The notes under the pieces are model-generated. The model saw nothing but the letters and a program-made list of their open reading frames with translations. It did not search any database and was not told the origin of the DNA. This document shows, piece after piece, positions 39,073 to 47,628 of a DNA stretch of 64,000 nucleotides (positions are counted from its first letter, which is position 1; every line of letters begins with the position of its first letter). The translations under genes were made by a program, and so were the position numbers. This DNA comes from Rhodanobacter sp. Soil772. GTDB lineage: Bacteria; Pseudomonadota; Gammaproteobacteria; Xanthomonadales; Rhodanobacteraceae. The stretch lies in NCBI RefSeq assembly GCF_001428385.1, contig NZ_LMSK01000005.1:98855-162854 (forward strand), written 5' to 3'.

Positions 39073-39620
39073 TTCGCCGTCGGTATAGATCTCATACGCA
39101 GCACCGGTCGTGCCTCGACCGGCAGGAGCCATTTCGCCCGTCGGTCGGCTGCGGTTTCGCACAGCATCTCAAGCACATGTGATACGGACGGGCCTTGGCG
39201 GGCGGTTCCGTGTCGCTCCGCTTGGCCGGCGCCTGGCGCCTTGATGTGCGCGTAGCGTAAAAACTTGCTAGGATCGGCCCACGGCTGCGCAGGGGTAGCC
39301 CGGGGTGATCGACATGCAAACGCTTCTTGCACATTCCGCCTTCTGGCGTGGAGTGTCGCTGTTTGCAGGGATGCTGTTCGGAAAAATCGTTCGGGACGCT
39401 GAACCCGGAGCCTCGCTGACCCGTGGCGCCGGAGATCTGGTGTCCTGGAGCCCGGGTGCGCAATCGCGTCGCGAGGACGAACTGGCACGAAGTCGCCAGG
39501 CGGGACTCCACTAACCGGCGAACGCGCCGGTTCCGGTTGGGTAACGTGGTTGCAGTGGATGTGACCACCGTGGTCGTGTGCGTCGATCCGGTGCCGTCAC
39601 TTTTCAAGCCGAGCCGGAGA
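39073..39620. other. 548-bp region without a supported gene
   Basis: Contains a GC hairpin near 39229-39241 (GGCGCC repeated) and AT-richer promoter-like sequence around 39241-39275. An open frame at 39305-39514 (69 codons) has a hydrophobic stretch but no ribosome site or recognisable family; I do not call it. Confidence 0.4.
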
Positions 39621-40096
39621 ATGTCCATGCCCCTGTCATCCCTTGCCCGCATCTGCGGTCTGTGCGCGTTCGCGTTGCTGGCCACGGCAGCGTCGGCGCA
39701 GTCGGATTCCGGCAACGTGATGAAGATGAACGTCACCATGAAGATGCAGGTGCAGGTGCCGGTGCCGGGCGCGGGGGACATGCCGGCGTATACGACCACG
39801 CAGGACGTGTGCACCTCCAGGACCACGACATGCGCGCCATGCTGCAACAGCGGAAGGACTGCACCGTCAGCAATTACCGGCAGGTCGGCGATGTCGTCAG
39901 TTACCACCTGGTCTGCGGCGGCGATCCGCCGAGGATGACCGGCGACGCGCGCTTCGAGTTGCTGCCCAACGGCAACATCAAGGGCAGCGTTCACGCGAAC
40001 AGCAACATGGGTGGCCAGAGTGTCATCATGGACATGACTTATGCAGGCGAACGCACCGGTAGCTGCGACTACGCCGCGAGCCGGCAGCAGCGCTGA
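39621..40096 (+). pseudogene. frameshifted DUF3617-family exported protein
   Basis: The ATG at 39621 begins a signal peptide (ALLATAASAQ), then GNVMKMNVTMKMQVQVPVPG and DVCTS in frame 3. The family pattern resumes only in another frame: HDMRAMLQQRKDC, VVSYHLVCGG, GDARFELLPNGNIKG and TGSCDY. One extra C near 39815-39819 would join both halves (DVCTS-QDHDM). DUF3617 proteins are small periplasmic proteins of unknown role with conserved Cys pairs, which are present here. This is either a real inactivating deletion or a sequencing error. Confidence 0.75.
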
Positions 40097-40355
40097 GCGG
40101 GAACCCGCTGGCGCCGACCTTCGTGACTGTCGCCTGCTGAAACCGCCGACCGCCGCTCCGGCGTCGGCGGGACCATTGCGGTAAACTTCAGGTCACTCGT
40201 GGCGGTTGCGTCGCGGGTGTCTTTCTCACAAGGGCGGCGGTGACGCGCACGGCAGGGCGGCAAGACGCCACCCTTCACCGGCTGCCGTACCGGCATTGAC
40301 GGTGTGCGATGGCCCAGGCCTGCGCCTGCCGTGACGCATGGCAGGAACACGGATC

Positions 40356-41270
40356 ATGAGCGAGCAGACTGTTTCACTTATCGGCGTGCCGACCGACATC
40401 GGCGCCGGCCACCGTGGTGCCGCGATGGGGCCGGAGGCGCTGCGGGTGGCCAACCTGGCGGAAAGGCTGGAGCGTCGCGGGCTGAAGGTGATCGATCGCG
40501 GCAACCTGCAGGGGCCGCTCAATCCGTGGCTGCCGCCCGAGCATGGCTATCGTCATCTGGACGAAGTGGTGGCCTGGAATACGGCCGTCTATACGGCTGT
40601 TCACCAGGAACTCCAGGCCGGACGCCTGCCGATCGTGCTCGGTGGCGACCACTGCCTGGCAATCGGCTCGATTTCGGCGGTGGCCCGCCATTGCCACGAT
40701 GAGGGCAAGCAGCTGCGCGTGCTGTGGCTGGATGCGCATACCGATTTCAACACGGCGCAGGCCACGCCCACCGGGAACATCCACGGCATGCCGGTGGCCT
40801 GCCTGTGCGGCATCGGCCCGGCCGGGCTCACCGATCTGAGCGGCGCCACGCCGGCCACCACGCCGGACGTGTTCCGCTACATCGGCATCCGTTCGGTCGA
40901 CGAGGGCGAGAAGAAACTGGTGCGCGGGGCGAACATGCAGGTGCACGACATGCGCCATATCGACGAGGTCGGCATGAAGCGCGTGATGGAAGAGGCGCTG
41001 GCCGGGATCGACGAGAACACCCACCTGCACGTGAGCTTCGACGTCGACTTCCTCGACCCCAGCATCGCGCCGGGCGTGGGCACCACGGTGCGCGGCGGGC
41101 CGAATTACCGCGAAGCGCAGTTGTGCATGGAAATGCTCGCCGATACGGGACGCGTGGCGTCGCTGGACATCGTCGAGCTGAACCCGGCCTTCGACAAGCG
41201 CAACCAGACGGCCAGGCTGGCGGTGGATCTGGTCGAGTCGCTGTTCGGCAAGTCCACGCTGATCCGCTGA
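40356..41270 (+). CDS. rocF: arginase
   Basis: A 304-residue binuclear manganese hydrolase (arginine to ornithine plus urea). Metal motifs: GGDHCLAIGS, WLDAHTDFNT and SFDVDFLDPSIAPGVGT; also GNIHGMP and ELNP. These are arginase rather than agmatinase patterns. I prefer the ATG at 40356 (GGA about 10 bases upstream) over 40338. A 13-bp hairpin follows the stop. Confidence 0.88.
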   Translation: MSEQTVSLIGVPTDIGAGHRGAAMGPEALRVANLAERLERRGLKVIDRGNLQGPLNPWLPPEHGYRHLDEVVAWNTAVYTAVHQELQAGRLPIVLGGDHCLAIGSISAVARHCHDEGKQLRVLWLDAHTDFNTAQATPTGNIHGMPVACLCGIGPAGLTDLSGATPATTPDVFRYIGIRSVDEGEKKLVRGANMQVHDMRHIDEVGMKRVMEEALAGIDENTHLHVSFDVDFLDPSIAPGVGTTVRGGPNYREAQLCMEMLADTGRVASLDIVELNPAFDKRNQTARLAVDLVESLFGKSTLIR

Positions 41271-41287
41271 GGCGGGTCGACGGGGGT

Positions 41288-41317
41288 TTCGGCGCGACCC
41301 GACGGGGTCGCGCCGAA
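41288..41317. terminator. bidirectional hairpin between rocF and yegP
   Basis: TTCGGCGCGACCC (41288-41300) pairs perfectly with GGGTCGCGCCGAA (41305-41317) around loop GACG. It lies between convergent genes. There is no strong T tract on either side, so it may act as a weak terminator or 3' stabiliser. Confidence 0.6.
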
Positions 41318-41321
41318 GTGC

Positions 41322-41651
41322 TCATTCCTCGCCGAGCTTGGCGTCCGGCGCATTCGCCATCACCGAAGCGATGCCGGCATCGCGCGAGCGCTCGCTGTCG
41401 TACATCTCGCTGCTGCCGATGACCTGGTGGTTGGCGGCCTTCAGGTTGAAGTGGAACTTGCCGCTGGCCGAGGTCTTCTTCTCGTAGCGTGCCGCATCCG
41501 GCGCGTTCTTGCGCACCGACTCGACGCCGTTGTGCGCGCTGGCCTTGTCCTTGTAGCCCTCGCTCTTGAGGATGATCTCGCCGTTGCCGGCCTTGAGGTT
41601 GAAGTAGGTCTCGCCGTTCTTGCCGGTAAACAGGGTGAACTTTCCGCTCAT
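41322..41651 (-). CDS. yegP: YegP-family (DUF1508) protein
   Basis: A 109-residue protein with an AAGGAG site, made of two tandem DUF1508 repeats: SGKFTLFTGKNGETYFNLKAGNGEIILKSEGYKDKASAHNGV and KFHFNLKAANHQVIGSSEMYDSERSRDAGI. The role of the family is not established. It is divergent from trpS (41811), whose C-terminal extension appears related to one repeat; see findings. Confidence 0.88.
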   Translation of the reverse strand: MSGKFTLFTGKNGETYFNLKAGNGEIILKSEGYKDKASAHNGVESVRKNAPDAARYEKKTSASGKFHFNLKAANHQVIGSSEMYDSERSRDAGIASVMANAPDAKLGEE

Positions 41652-41810
41652 CAGCCGGATCTCCTTGCCATGGTCAGGGTCGACAGAATCTGGACTCGCC
41701 CACGTGATTTTTTTGGCAAGAGGCAACGCCGATCGCGGTGGACGGCGGGCCGGTCGGTCGAGCCGTTTTGCCGGATGTCGTAGACTGGCGTTTTCCTTGC
41801 GCGACGCAGC

Positions 41811-43175
41811 ATGAATACCCGAGTCCTCACCGGCATCACCACCACCGGTACCCCGCACCTGGGCAATTACGTGGGCGCGATCCGCCCGGCCGTCGAGGCC
41901 AGCCGGCGCGACGACGTGGATGCGTTCTACTTCATGGCCGACTACCACGCGCTGATCAAGAGCGACGACGCGGCGCGGATCGAGCGGTCGCGGCTGGAGA
42001 TCGCCGCGACGTGGCTGGCCGCCGGACTCGATCCGCAGCGGGTCACCTTCTATCGCCAGTCGGACATCCCGGAAATCCCCGAACTCACCTGGTTCCTCAC
42101 CTGCATCGCTTCGAAGGGCATGCTCAACCGCGCGCATGCGTACAAGGCCGCGGTGGACAAGAACGCCGCGGCCGGCGAGGACGCCGACGCCGGCATCACC
42201 GCCGGCCTGTACATGTACCCGGTGCTGATGGCGGCCGACATCCTGGCGTTCGACGCGAACCAGGTGCCGGTGGGCCGCGACCAGATCCAGCACATCGAGA
42301 TGGCGCGCGATCTCGGCCAGCGCTTCAACCACCTGCACGGGCACGAGTTCTTCGTGCTGCCGGAGGCGCTGATCGAGGAGCAGGTGGCCACGTTGCCGGG
42401 CCTGGACGGGCGCAAGATGTCGAAGAGCTACGACAACACGATCCCGCTGTTCGCCGGCGGCAAGAAGCAATTGCGCGAGACGATCATGCGCATCGTCACC
42501 GACTCGCGCCTGCCCGGCGAGCCGAAAGATCCGGACGACTGCGCGCTGTTCACCATCTTCCGCGCGTTCGCCAGCGAGGCCGAGACCGCGGCGTTCCGCC
42601 AGGCTCTGCTGGACGGCATCGGCTGGGGCGAGGCGAAGCAGGTGCTGTACGAGCGGATCGAGGCCGACGTGGCGCCGATGCGCGAGCGCTACGAAGCGTT
42701 GATGGCGGACCCGGCCGCGATCGAGGCGATCCTGCAGCAGGGTGCGCAGAAGGCGCGCGCGATCGCCGCGCCGAAGATCGTCGCGCTGCGCGACGTGCTC
42801 GGGCTGCGTGCGATGACTACCGCACCGGCACGCACCGATCAGCCGAAGGCCGCGCCGAAGCAGGGCAAAGTGCCGCGCTTCGCCAGTTTCCGCGACGCCG
42901 ATGGTAGTTTCCGTTTTCGTCTGTTCTCCGCGGAAGGCGAGGAGCTGCTGCTGTCGAAGCCGTTCGCCGATCCGAAGGCGGCCGGTGCGCTGCAGAAGCA
43001 ACTCAAGACCCTGGGTGCCGCTGCGGCCGTGCTGCAGATCCAGCCGCTGGGCATGAGCCTGGAGCTGGATGGCGAGGCGGTCGCCCGCACGCCCGATTAC
43101 CGCGACGGGCAGGCTCGTGACGGGGCGCTGGCGCAGCTGCGCGACGCGCTGGACCAACTTGCCGCGCAGGAATGA
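41811..43175 (+). CDS. trpS: tryptophanyl-tRNA synthetase with YegP-like C-terminal extension
   Basis: A 454-residue class I synthetase charging tRNA-Trp. HIGH-type motif TPHLGNY, GLYMYPVLMAADIL, VGRDQIQHIEMARD and KMSKS-type GRKMSKSYDNT. The catalytic body ends near 340. Residues about 350-454 form an extra domain: PRFASFRDADGSFRFRLFSAEGEELLLSKPFADPKAAGALQKQL resembles a DUF1508/YegP repeat. Typical bacterial TrpS has about 330 residues, so this is an enlarged form. Confidence 0.93.
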   Translation: MNTRVLTGITTTGTPHLGNYVGAIRPAVEASRRDDVDAFYFMADYHALIKSDDAARIERSRLEIAATWLAAGLDPQRVTFYRQSDIPEIPELTWFLTCIASKGMLNRAHAYKAAVDKNAAAGEDADAGITAGLYMYPVLMAADILAFDANQVPVGRDQIQHIEMARDLGQRFNHLHGHEFFVLPEALIEEQVATLPGLDGRKMSKSYDNTIPLFAGGKKQLRETIMRIVTDSRLPGEPKDPDDCALFTIFRAFASEAETAAFRQALLDGIGWGEAKQVLYERIEADVAPMRERYEALMADPAAIEAILQQGAQKARAIAAPKIVALRDVLGLRAMTTAPARTDQPKAAPKQGKVPRFASFRDADGSFRFRLFSAEGEELLLSKPFADPKAAGALQKQLKTLGAAAAVLQIQPLGMSLELDGEAVARTPDYRDGQARDGALAQLRDALDQLAAQE

Positions 43176-43208
43176 TGCGCGGCGCCAAACTTTCCAGGTG
43201 ATCGACCG

Positions 43209-43538
43209 ATGCGTTACCTTGCCGTCCTGCTGCTTGCGCCGTTGCTGCTGATCCTGTGCTGGGGTTACTGGGCGTACCCGAAGAGCTTGCCACGCACGTC
43301 CGGCCGGCGCATTTTCGATTTCACCGCCTTGCTGCTGGCGCTGATCGCGGCGGTGCAGTGCGCGGTGCTCGGCTTCGACATGGTCGAACTGCCCGCGGTC
43401 GACGGCTTCGGTCGCGCCAGTGGCGCGATCTGGCAGCAGGTGCTGCCGGCGTTGTACGGCTACGGCGCGTTCGCCGCCGTGCTGGTGCTGGCGATGCTGC
43501 TGCGCCATGCGTTCTGGGGTCGCCGCCGGCGATCCTGA
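43209..43538 (+). CDS. small integral membrane protein
   Basis: A 109-residue protein with three hydrophobic helices (about 3-20, 38-56 and 82-101) and a basic C-terminus (RRRRS). It starts 33 bp after trpS and probably shares its transcript. No family recognised. A GC hairpin follows the stop. Confidence 0.65.
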   Translation: MRYLAVLLLAPLLLILCWGYWAYPKSLPRTSGRRIFDFTALLLALIAAVQCAVLGFDMVELPAVDGFGRASGAIWQQVLPALYGYGAFAAVLVLAMLLRHAFWGRRRRS

Positions 43539-43540
43539 TC

Positions 43541-43558
43541 GGGCGCGAAGCCGCGCCC
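43541..43558 (+). terminator. short GC hairpin after small membrane-protein gene
   Basis: GGGCGCG (43541-43547) pairs with CGCGCCC (43552-43558) around loop AAGC, a few bases after the stop at 43538. No T tract, so termination is uncertain. Confidence 0.4.
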
Positions 43559-43710
43559 GGCGGGGCCGGGCAGCGCCTGCCACAAGTCATTGCGTGACTT
43601 ATGGCGGTCGAGGCAACTAAACGCAAAAGGCAAGCTGCGCATCCTATCCGACGTGGCGAATCCCCTCGCCCCGTTGCGCAATCCTGCGTCAGCTCCCTGG
43701 AAACCTTGTC

Positions 43711-45939
43711 ATGCGCATGGCGTGCCTGTTGTTCGTGAGTCTTGCCGCGTTGTCGGCGCCGGTGCTGGCCGTCGACATCGACGGCCACATCGGCGCCGAC
43801 GAGTGGAAGGGCGCGCGGCATATCGCCGATTTCCGCCAGACCCAGCCACTCTCCGGCAAGCCGGGCTCGCTGCATACCGAAGCCTGGGTCCTGGCCACGC
43901 CGAAGGGCCTGGCGGTGGCGTTTCGCTGCGACCAGCCGGCCAATGTGCCGCGCACGCGGCAGCGCGTGCAGCGCGATTTCGAGGACCAGGTCGACCGGGT
44001 CAACCTGATGGTCGACTTCAACGGCGATGGGCGCACCGGCTACGACTTCGTGGTCAGCTCGACCGGCGGCATCAACGATGCCGTGGTCACCAACGAGAAC
44101 CAGTTCAACAAGGACTGGGACGGCAACTGGCTGCATGCGGTGAGCGAGGATGCCGAAGGCTGGACGGTCGAGATACTGATCCCGTGGTACATCGCGCCGA
44201 TGCACACGGCTCGCGACGGCAAGCGCACGATCGGCGTCTACCTCGACCGCGTGACCGGTTCAACCGGCGAGCGCGATTCGTGGCCGGTGGCCAGCTTCAC
44301 GCTGCCGCGCTTCCTGTCCGAGTTCGGCCGGGTCGAGGTGCCGCAGTACAGCCAGTCGCTGCTGGCGGTCACGCCGTACGTGTCCGGCCTGTACGACAAC
44401 GTGCGCGGCCGCAGCCATTTCCAGGAAGGCGCCGACCTCTTGTGGAAGCCGAACGGCCAGTTCCAGCTGACCGCGGCGCTGAACCCGGACTTCGGCCAGG
44501 TCGAGAGCGACGACCTGGTGGTCAACTTCAGCGCCACCGAAACCTACGTCAGCGACAAGCGGCCGTTCTTCACCGAGAACCAGGGCATCTTCGACTTCAG
44601 CCTGCTCGACGACTACAGCCAGCTGGTCTATACGCGGCGTGTCGGCGGGCCGTCCGACGACGGTCACGGCGCGGCCGACATCAACGCGGCGGTGAAGCTC
44701 AACGGCAGCTTCGGCACCACCAGCTACGGCGTGCTGGCCGCCGACGAGGATGGCGAGGCGGGGCGCTTCTTCGGCGCCGCACGGCTGACCCACGATTTCG
44801 GCGACCAGAGCCTGGGCATGCTGCTGACCCGGGTCGACCGCCCGTGGCTGGACCGCGAGGCCACCGTGCTTGGCGTGGACCATCACTGGCGGCCGACGTC
44901 GCAGCTGACCATCGCCTCCAACGTGGTCGGCAGCGACATCCTGCAGTCGGGCACGCACACGCGCGGCAGCGGCGGCACGGTCATCGCCGATCTCGAGATG
45001 GGCGATGGCTGGCGCCAGCAGTGGCTGGGCATGCATTTCGGCGACCGGTTGCAGGTCAACGATTTCGGCTACCTGGAGCGCAACAACTTCAATTACGGCC
45101 ACTGGGAAGTGCGCAAGCGCTACACCGCGCTGCCGGCCGACTCCGCCTACAGTTCGCACGAGTGGCGCTTCCGCATCGATGGACTGGACAACGACCATGG
45201 CCTGCGCCTGCGCCGCCAGCTGCGCATCAGCCGCAACAGCAACCTGCGCGACGGTGCCAACGAAATCGTGCAGCTCAACGTCAACAGCGCGGGCTGGGAC
45301 GACCTGCTCACCCGCGGCAACGGCGCGTTGTTCCTGCCGCCGTCGGTGGACCTGGTCTACGAGCGCATCAGCCCGCGCCATGGCGACTGGGCGTTCAAGC
45401 TGGACGCGGAAGTCGAGAGCGGCGGACTGGGCGGCAATCGGCAGTTCGGCTACAACGTCAAGTTCATCCCGACCTATTTCGTCAGCGACGCGTTCAGCGT
45501 CTACGCGGGCCCGTACTACGAACACACGCCGGACTGGCTGGTGTGGCAGCACGACAACCTGATCGGCCGCTTCGACCAGCACACGCTGCTGCTCGACGCC
45601 GGCTTCGACTGGAGCATCGACAGCCGCCAGGAACTGCGCCTGAAGCTGCAGGCGATCGGGCTGGATGCACGCGCACGTGGCGGCTATCGCGTTGGCGTCA
45701 ATGGCCGGGCCGTCGCCAGCGGCGAGCCGGTCGATGACTTCGGCGTGCGCAACCTGGGTTTGCAGATCCGCTATCGCTACGAGCTGGCGCCGCTGTCGTA
45801 CCTGTACGTGGTGTACGGGCGCGGTGGTTATGCCCAGGACGAGTTCGCCGGCAACACCACCGACGCGCTGCGCAACAGCTTTGCGCTGCGCGATGACGAG
45901 CAGCTGCTGGTGAAGCTGAGCTACCGCTTCGACATCTAG
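43711..45939 (+). CDS. DUF5916 outer-membrane protein with CBM9-like N-terminus
   Basis: A 742-residue protein. Signal peptide (about 1-20) then a CBM9-like domain (DIDGHIGADEWKGARHIADF...EAWVLATPKGLAVAFRCDQP). From about 190 it follows the DUF5916 pattern (LNPDFGQVESDDLVVNFSATETYVSDKRPFFTEN) and continues as a beta-barrel ending in LSYRFDI. Family members sit in the outer membrane and are thought to handle carbohydrates or other ligands; function not established. A small inverted repeat (AAGTCA-TTGCG-TGACTT, 43584-43600) lies upstream. Confidence 0.8.
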   Translation: MRMACLLFVSLAALSAPVLAVDIDGHIGADEWKGARHIADFRQTQPLSGKPGSLHTEAWVLATPKGLAVAFRCDQPANVPRTRQRVQRDFEDQVDRVNLMVDFNGDGRTGYDFVVSSTGGINDAVVTNENQFNKDWDGNWLHAVSEDAEGWTVEILIPWYIAPMHTARDGKRTIGVYLDRVTGSTGERDSWPVASFTLPRFLSEFGRVEVPQYSQSLLAVTPYVSGLYDNVRGRSHFQEGADLLWKPNGQFQLTAALNPDFGQVESDDLVVNFSATETYVSDKRPFFTENQGIFDFSLLDDYSQLVYTRRVGGPSDDGHGAADINAAVKLNGSFGTTSYGVLAADEDGEAGRFFGAARLTHDFGDQSLGMLLTRVDRPWLDREATVLGVDHHWRPTSQLTIASNVVGSDILQSGTHTRGSGGTVIADLEMGDGWRQQWLGMHFGDRLQVNDFGYLERNNFNYGHWEVRKRYTALPADSAYSSHEWRFRIDGLDNDHGLRLRRQLRISRNSNLRDGANEIVQLNVNSAGWDDLLTRGNGALFLPPSVDLVYERISPRHGDWAFKLDAEVESGGLGGNRQFGYNVKFIPTYFVSDAFSVYAGPYYEHTPDWLVWQHDNLIGRFDQHTLLLDAGFDWSIDSRQELRLKLQAIGLDARARGGYRVGVNGRAVASGEPVDDFGVRNLGLQIRYRYELAPLSYLYVVYGRGGYAQDEFAGNTTDALRNSFALRDDEQLLVKLSYRFDI

Positions 45940-45954
45940 TCCGGCGCCTGGCCT

Positions 45955-46338
45955 TCAGTCCCAGGTGTTGAGGTGCGGCCCGAATGCCTTGCGCTGCGGC
46001 CGCACCACGCAGAAACGATGCCCGCTGGGCGCCTCCAGCACCCACCAGCGCTCGCGCACGAACGCGATTCGGCGCGCCCCCAGCTGCTCCAGCCGCGCCA
46101 CCTCGGCGTCGAGGTCGTCGGTCTCGATGTCCAAGTGCACGCGGCTGGCATGGTCCACCTTCTGCAGCAGGATGATCGGTTCGTCCGCGGCGGTCTGCAG
46201 CTCCGCGTACTTGCCGTCGCCGTCCTGATCGACGCTGGCGATCGGCTTGCCCAGCGCCCGGCTCCAGAAATCGGCGACGGGCGCGAGTTCGTCGACGTGG
46301 CAGTCGATGACGATGGTGCAGAGTCGGCTGTGATGCAT
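45955..46338 (-). CDS. VOC/glyoxalase-fold protein
   Basis: A 127-residue protein with paired beta-alpha-beta-beta-beta halves: TIVIDCHVDELAPVADFWSRALGKP and VHLDIETDDLDAEVARLEQLGARRI, ending ERWWVLEAPSGHRFCVV. These are the common vicinal-oxygen-chelate repeats seen in glyoxalase-like and bleomycin-resistance-like proteins. Substrate unknown. Convergent with the DUF5916 gene, 15 bp away. Confidence 0.82.
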   Translation of the reverse strand: MHHSRLCTIVIDCHVDELAPVADFWSRALGKPIASVDQDGDGKYAELQTAADEPIILLQKVDHASRVHLDIETDDLDAEVARLEQLGARRIAFVRERWWVLEAPSGHRFCVVRPQRKAFGPHLNTWD

Positions 46339-46397
46339 GGGATGTCTCCGTCGGCTTGTCGGTACGTGTGCAGCGGTGCAGTGCGAGAATACCCCGC

Positions 46398-46916
46398 ATG
46401 ATCCCGCTCAAATATCTCCAGGCCTACCCCGCCGCCTTGCAGGACAAGGTGCGCGAGCTGATCGCGCAGGAGCGTCTGGGCGAGCACCTGGCGAAGCGTT
46501 ATCCGGGTCGCCATGAGGTGCAGAGCGACAAGGCGCTGTACGCCTATGTGGCGTCGTTGAAGCAGCAACACCTGAAGAACGCGCCGGGCATCGACAAGGT
46601 GCTGTACGACAGCAAGCTCGACGTGTTGCGCAATGCGCTGGGCCTGCACACCGCGATCTCGCGCGTGCAGGGCGGCAAGCTCAAGGCGAAGAAGGAAATC
46701 CGCGTGGCCAGCCTGTTCAAGGCCGCCGCGCCGGAGTTCCTGCAGATGATCGTGGTGCACGAACTGGCGCACCTGAAGGAAATCGATCACAACAAGGCGT
46801 TTTACCAGCTGTGCACGTACATGCTGCCGGACTACCACCAGCGGGAGTTCGACCTGCGTGTCTACCTGACCTGGCGCGAACTGCCTTCGACGAACGACGC
46901 GAACCACCGGGGGTGA
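46398..46916 (+). CDS. YgjP-like zinc metallopeptidase
   Basis: A 172-residue protein; the ATG before IPLKYLQAYP is chosen over the longer frame. Motif IVVHELAHLKEIDHNKAFYQLC gives HExxH plus a third His, as in YgjP/UPF0267-like M48-related hydrolases. N-terminal part basic and helical. The next gene follows after 2 bp. Confidence 0.8.
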   Translation: MIPLKYLQAYPAALQDKVRELIAQERLGEHLAKRYPGRHEVQSDKALYAYVASLKQQHLKNAPGIDKVLYDSKLDVLRNALGLHTAISRVQGGKLKAKKEIRVASLFKAAAPEFLQMIVVHELAHLKEIDHNKAFYQLCTYMLPDYHQREFDLRVYLTWRELPSTNDANHRG

Positions 46917-46918
46917 CG

Positions 46919-47563
46919 ATGGACAGTGCGGCGCTGCAGAAATACCTGTTGCGGTTGTTCGAACGCCATGATGTCGAACTGGAGGCGGACGAGGACGGCT
47001 GGCTGGTCACCGACGGCGACTTCCCGGCGATTCGTGCCGCCTGGCACGAGGGCGTGGCCGGCGAGCCCGGCCGGCTCGACGTCGATGTGGTGCTGAGCGA
47101 GGAGCGCTACATCGAAGAGAGCTTCGCCGGCATCGGCGGCGGCGACGTCGGCTGCCGCGATGCCCTGCACACGTTCGAGCAGGATGTGTTTCACCCGCTG
47201 CTGGCCGCCTGCTGGTACGTCACCGACGACCGCAAGATGCGGATCGCCGCGTGGGATATCGGCGTGCGCACATGGGACGTGTTCATCGGCCCGTTCAGCG
47301 CGCGCGGTGCGGACGCTGCAAGCATGCCGGCCGAGGCGCTGGCGTCGATCGAGGCTGCGTTGAAACGCGAGGCGCTCAGCCCCGAACTGCACTGGTTGCG
47401 GCTGGTGCACAGCCATGGCGCCGAAGGCGATTCACGCTGCGAAGCGCTGCTCGACAACGAACTGTGGACGGCCGGGACGCTGGCATTGACCGCCGCCCCG
47501 TGGCCGCACAGCGGCGACTACAGCGCACGCTGCTTCATGCTGCTGGACGTGCGCGATTACTGA
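46919..47563 (+). CDS. DUF6348-like conserved protein
   Basis: A 214-residue soluble protein rich in Trp, Asp and Glu. Features include VDVVLSEERYIEESFAGIG and CWYVTDDRKMRIAAWDIG, which recall DUF6348 proteins (assignment from memory). No signal peptide. Probably co-transcribed with the preceding metallopeptidase gene. Ends at a shared bidirectional terminator. Function unknown. Confidence 0.6.
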   Translation: MDSAALQKYLLRLFERHDVELEADEDGWLVTDGDFPAIRAAWHEGVAGEPGRLDVDVVLSEERYIEESFAGIGGGDVGCRDALHTFEQDVFHPLLAACWYVTDDRKMRIAAWDIGVRTWDVFIGPFSARGADAASMPAEALASIEAALKREALSPELHWLRLVHSHGAEGDSRCEALLDNELWTAGTLALTAAPWPHSGDYSARCFMLLDVRDY

Positions 47564-47571
47564 CGGCTGGC

Positions 47572-47609
47572 AAAAACAAACAGGGCACCCGAAGGCGCCC
47601 TGTTTGTTT
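47572..47609. terminator. bidirectional rho-independent terminator
   Basis: ACAAACAGGGCACC (47576-47589) pairs with GGCGCCCTGTTTGT (47594-47607), one mismatch, around loop CGAA; A-rich before and T-rich after. It separates the DUF6348-like gene from the convergent dehydrogenase operon. Confidence 0.88.
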
Positions 47610-47628
47610 CTGCGGTTGCGGCGCCCGA

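Noticed and set aside
39305..39514. 69-codon + strand open frame
   Set aside because: Hydrophobic stretch but no ribosome site or family; composition not clearly coding.
41652..43583. Long minus-strand extension of the yegP frame
   Set aside because: It is antisense to trpS. YegP starts at 41651 with AAGGAG and standard length.
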